Source: Caproiciproducens galactitolivorans (GTDB lineage: Bacteria; Bacillota; Clostridia; Oscillospirales; Acutalibacteraceae). From it: a DNA stretch of 64,000 nt. The position numbers and the translations under genes were made by a program. The stretch's first letter is position 1. Each line of letters begins with the position of its first letter. The DNA lies in assembly GCF_004768785.1 (NCBI RefSeq), contig NZ_SRMQ01000002.1, forward strand, positions 248,001 through 312,000, written 5' to 3'. The notes under the pieces are model-generated. The model was not told the DNA's origin. It saw only the letters and a program-made list of their open reading frames with translations, and ran no database searches. Shown one piece after another: positions 62,430-64,000 of this stretch.

Positions 62430-62762
62430 ATGAACGAAATTATTGGACTTCCGGTTCTTGTTTCGGAGCGGCACCGGATTGTGATCAACCGGAGCTTTCG
62501 GGATTTGCTGAATATTCCGGAAACCGGGTCCGTACAGGTTATCATTAACCGGAACCGTTTGCAGGTATTTCCAGACGTCGTTGAACTAAAGGGAGGAGTC
62601 CGAAAAGATATTAGTGCAGGCAGGTTTAATCTGCCGATGGAGTGGGTTCGGGCAAACGGCGTAGAGGTTGGTGACTACGTCTTTTTGATTGCAGCGGAGG
62701 ATTGTATTCTCGTCTGTCCATCCATCAAATTTTCAACTTTTTCTCAGGAGGGCCAATTATGA
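62430..62762 (+). CDS. AbrB/SpoVT-like small DNA-binding protein
   Basis: A 110-residue protein with two swapped-hairpin-like halves: GLPVLVSERHRIVINRSFRD with LLNIPETGSVQV, and FNLPMEWVRANGVEVGDYVF. These resemble AbrB-type N-terminal DNA-binding hairpins, though a regulatory role is only inferred. GGAGAGG precedes the ATG. Its stop overlaps the start of the next gene (ATGA). A broken relative lies at 63483, so the element once carried two. Confidence 0.6.
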   Translation: MNEIIGLPVLVSERHRIVINRSFRDLLNIPETGSVQVIINRNRLQVFPDVVELKGGVRKDISAGRFNLPMEWVRANGVEVGDYVFLIAAEDCILVCPSIKFSTFSQEGQL

Positions 62763-63418
62763 ATTATAGTGGGATAATTACCATGTTGATTTTACTACTC
62801 TATTTTGCTAAAATAGAATATGAAAACAAGGGCATAAAATGGGGTAATTCTTTGGATTATGCAGTACTAGGCTCCCTAATTATTGTAGCGTTAGAATTGG
62901 GTTTCGAGATCTGGAGAACCTTTAAGGATAGAAATGATTCTCAGTCAGAACACACAAGGATTCAGGATAATGACGACAAGAATAGGAATCTGCTTATTAA
63001 GGACCATGAGCGACTAAGTGATAAAATCGACGCGAGCCAAACTCTCATCAGAGAGGGACAAGGACGCATTTCGCAGACAACATCTGAAATACATGCGGCA
63101 GTTTCGTCAATTGATAAACAATTAGCTGTAGAAGAAGCCAGAAGAGAGGAACTAATAAATTCCATGACTTCCAACCAGCGTAATCTGCATGATCAAATTA
63201 ACGCTATTTATGCATTAAATGAGCAATTACCTATCCTGCAACTTGAAAAGCAGCAGATTACCGAAAAATACGAAGCTCTTCTAAAAGAACATAAAGATCT
63301 AGAGCATAACTACCTCATTCTCCAAATGGAACGCGATGAGTTGCAAAAGAAATATGAGTATCTTTTACAAGGCTTCGAGCAGGAGGAAACTGAGAATTTT
63401 ACACAGAAGATCGAATAA
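62759..63418 (+). CDS. Membrane-anchored coiled-coil protein
   Basis: A 219-residue protein. ATG 62759 follows GGAGG and overlaps the previous stop. Two N-terminal helices (YSGIITMLILLLYFAKIEYE and LDYAVLGSLIIVALELGFEI) are followed by a cytoplasmic-type coiled coil of about 150 residues. Family not recognised; roles in element maintenance or as an entry-exclusion-like factor would be guesses. It is the most intact-looking accessory gene here, coupled to the AbrB-like gene. Confidence 0.65.
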   Translation: MNYSGIITMLILLLYFAKIEYENKGIKWGNSLDYAVLGSLIIVALELGFEIWRTFKDRNDSQSEHTRIQDNDDKNRNLLIKDHERLSDKIDASQTLIREGQGRISQTTSEIHAAVSSIDKQLAVEEARREELINSMTSNQRNLHDQINAIYALNEQLPILQLEKQQITEKYEALLKEHKDLEHNYLILQMERDELQKKYEYLLQGFEQEETENFTQKIE

Positions 63419-63431
63419 AAATAACAGAACG

Positions 63432-63466
63432 AAGCGGAGCAGAATTTCCTGCTCCGCCTTTTTATA
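63432..63466 (+). terminator. Terminator of the AbrB-like/coiled-coil pair
   Basis: GCGGAGCAG and CTGCTCCGC form a perfect 9-bp stem with a 6-base loop, followed by CTTTTTAT. Confidence 0.85.
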
Positions 63467-63482
63467 GAGAGGTTTGATAATC

Positions 63483-63799
63483 ATGAAATACATTGGCAAA
63501 ATTATTAGCTACCCAACAAAGTTGTTCGTTAACAACCGCATCTACATTCCTAAAGAATATTTACACTTTTATGGAATATCGGAAATCAATGATGAGTTGT
63601 TCTTTAAAACATCAGATCGACAACTGTTTTATCAGCCATCTTATCTTTGCAGAAAAGAAGCAATCCATACAAGTCTTGCTCCATTATTGGGGGACTGGTT
63701 ACTTTACCTATTTCGTGGGTTAGAGAACACCGGCTGAAACATGGGGATATCCTGTTCTTGCTGGGAACAACAGAGGGAATACTGGTTCTTACAAAATAG
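63483..63799 (+). pseudogene. Second AbrB-like protein, frameshifted
   Basis: ATG 63483 opens MKYIGKIISYPTKLFVNNRI, then YIPKEYLHFYGISEINDEL, comparable to the gene at 62430. The frame ends wrongly at 63737. In another frame, from about 63665, the sequence continues IIGGLVTLPISWVREHRLKH and GDILFLLGTTEGILVLTK, stopping at 63799. That half aligns with the FNLPMEWVRANGVEVGDYVF part of the intact copy. One base appears lost between about 63640 and 63690. Confidence 0.7.
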
Positions 63800-63805
63800 G
63801 AAACA

Positions 63806-63842
63806 ACAAAAAACGTGAAGCAGTTTTGCTCTGCTCCACGTT
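63806..63842 (-). terminator. Terminator for the - strand gene at the right edge
   Basis: On the - strand, CGTGGAGCAG and CTGCTTCACG form a stem with one G-T pair and a 7-base loop, followed by TTTTTTGTTG. Confidence 0.75.
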
Positions 63843-63844
63843 AC

Positions 63845-64000
63845 CTACGGGTTATTTTCTTTGTTCATGTCAGAATTAATCAGATCAACCACATATGCGT
63901 TAAGACTTTTTTCTCTTACATTTTTCGCAAATGCAGCAACCACTTCTTTCTAACCTTTTGGAAGTCGAATTAAAAGCACGCATTTCGGTTACATGTCAAG
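63845..64000 (-). pseudogene. Arc-type ribbon-helix-helix protein with in-frame stop
   Basis: Reading leftward from the window edge, the frame gives VLLIRLPKG, an in-frame TAG, then KEVVAAFAKNVREKSLNAYV and VDLINSDMNKENNP before TAG at 63847-63845. The order (short beta strand with RLPKG, then two helices with SLNAYV) is the Arc/MetJ fold used by small regulators on mobile elements. The nonsense codon replaces what is usually a charged residue after LPKG. The natural start may lie outside the window. Confidence 0.65.

Overview
The window looks like a chromosomal segment of a spore-forming, mid-GC anaerobic Firmicute (class Clostridia, probably near Oscillospiraceae/Ruminococcaceae). The evidence is gene content: a Tlp-type small spore protein, Ku/LigD, a cyanophycin synthetase/cyanophycinase pair, a clostridial secondary-alcohol dehydrogenase, tandem YhgE/Pip proteins, a DUF4317 protein and a Gram-positive XrtG locus. 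No rRNA, tRNA or CRISPR array was recognised.

Layout. (1) 1-9.1 kb, + strand: the distal part of a Tad (Flp) pilus operon (TadE/G-like proteins, CpaB, TadZ/CpaE, TadA/CpaF, TadB, TadC), followed by DUF192, a DivIVA-like coiled-coil protein and an unknown protein. (2) 9.3-12.4 kb: an XRE regulator, then the C-terminal two-thirds of a manganese catalase gene abutting the stop codon of a large serine recombinase. The recombinase appears to have inserted into, and split, the catalase gene. (3) 12.4-17.0 kb, - strand: an overlapping operon iadA-cphB-cphA for making and fully degrading cyanophycin. (4) 17.1-22.5 kb: a Gram-positive exosortase (XrtG) locus with a glycosyltransferase, two 6-pyruvoyl-tetrahydropterin-synthase-like proteins lacking catalytic residues, a C-terminally anchored candidate substrate, and a divergent large membrane protein. 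(5) 22.6-27.5 kb: an NADP-type alcohol dehydrogenase behind a consensus promoter and a Rex-like box, adenine deaminase behind a structured leader, and an MFS exporter. (6) 27.8-31.7 kb: an LRR protein, a DUF2201/VWA protein and a MoxR-type AAA ATPase. (7) 31.8-44.7 kb: small spore and coiled-coil proteins, two YhgE/Pip proteins, an M42 peptidase, UppP, a MATE transporter, DUF4317, a FluC fluoride channel behind a fluoride riboswitch, a GNAT enzyme and an EamA transporter. (8) 44.9-49.7 kb: an ECF sigma factor, an RsgI-like anti-sigma factor and a 994-aa repeat-containing secreted protein, all on the - strand. (9) 50.0-53.5 kb: divergent ligD and ku, a complete bacterial NHEJ pair. (10) 53.6-64.0 kb: a decaying conjugative element whose relaxase, coupling protein, ribbon-helix-helix proteins and one AbrB-like gene carry frameshifts, internal deletions and nonsense codons, with a patch of AT-rich cargo at 54.1-56.0 kb.

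Most start codons below were chosen from a visible Shine-Dalgarno sequence and are often downstream of the longest possible start. Family names rest on motif recognition by eye. No database search was run.
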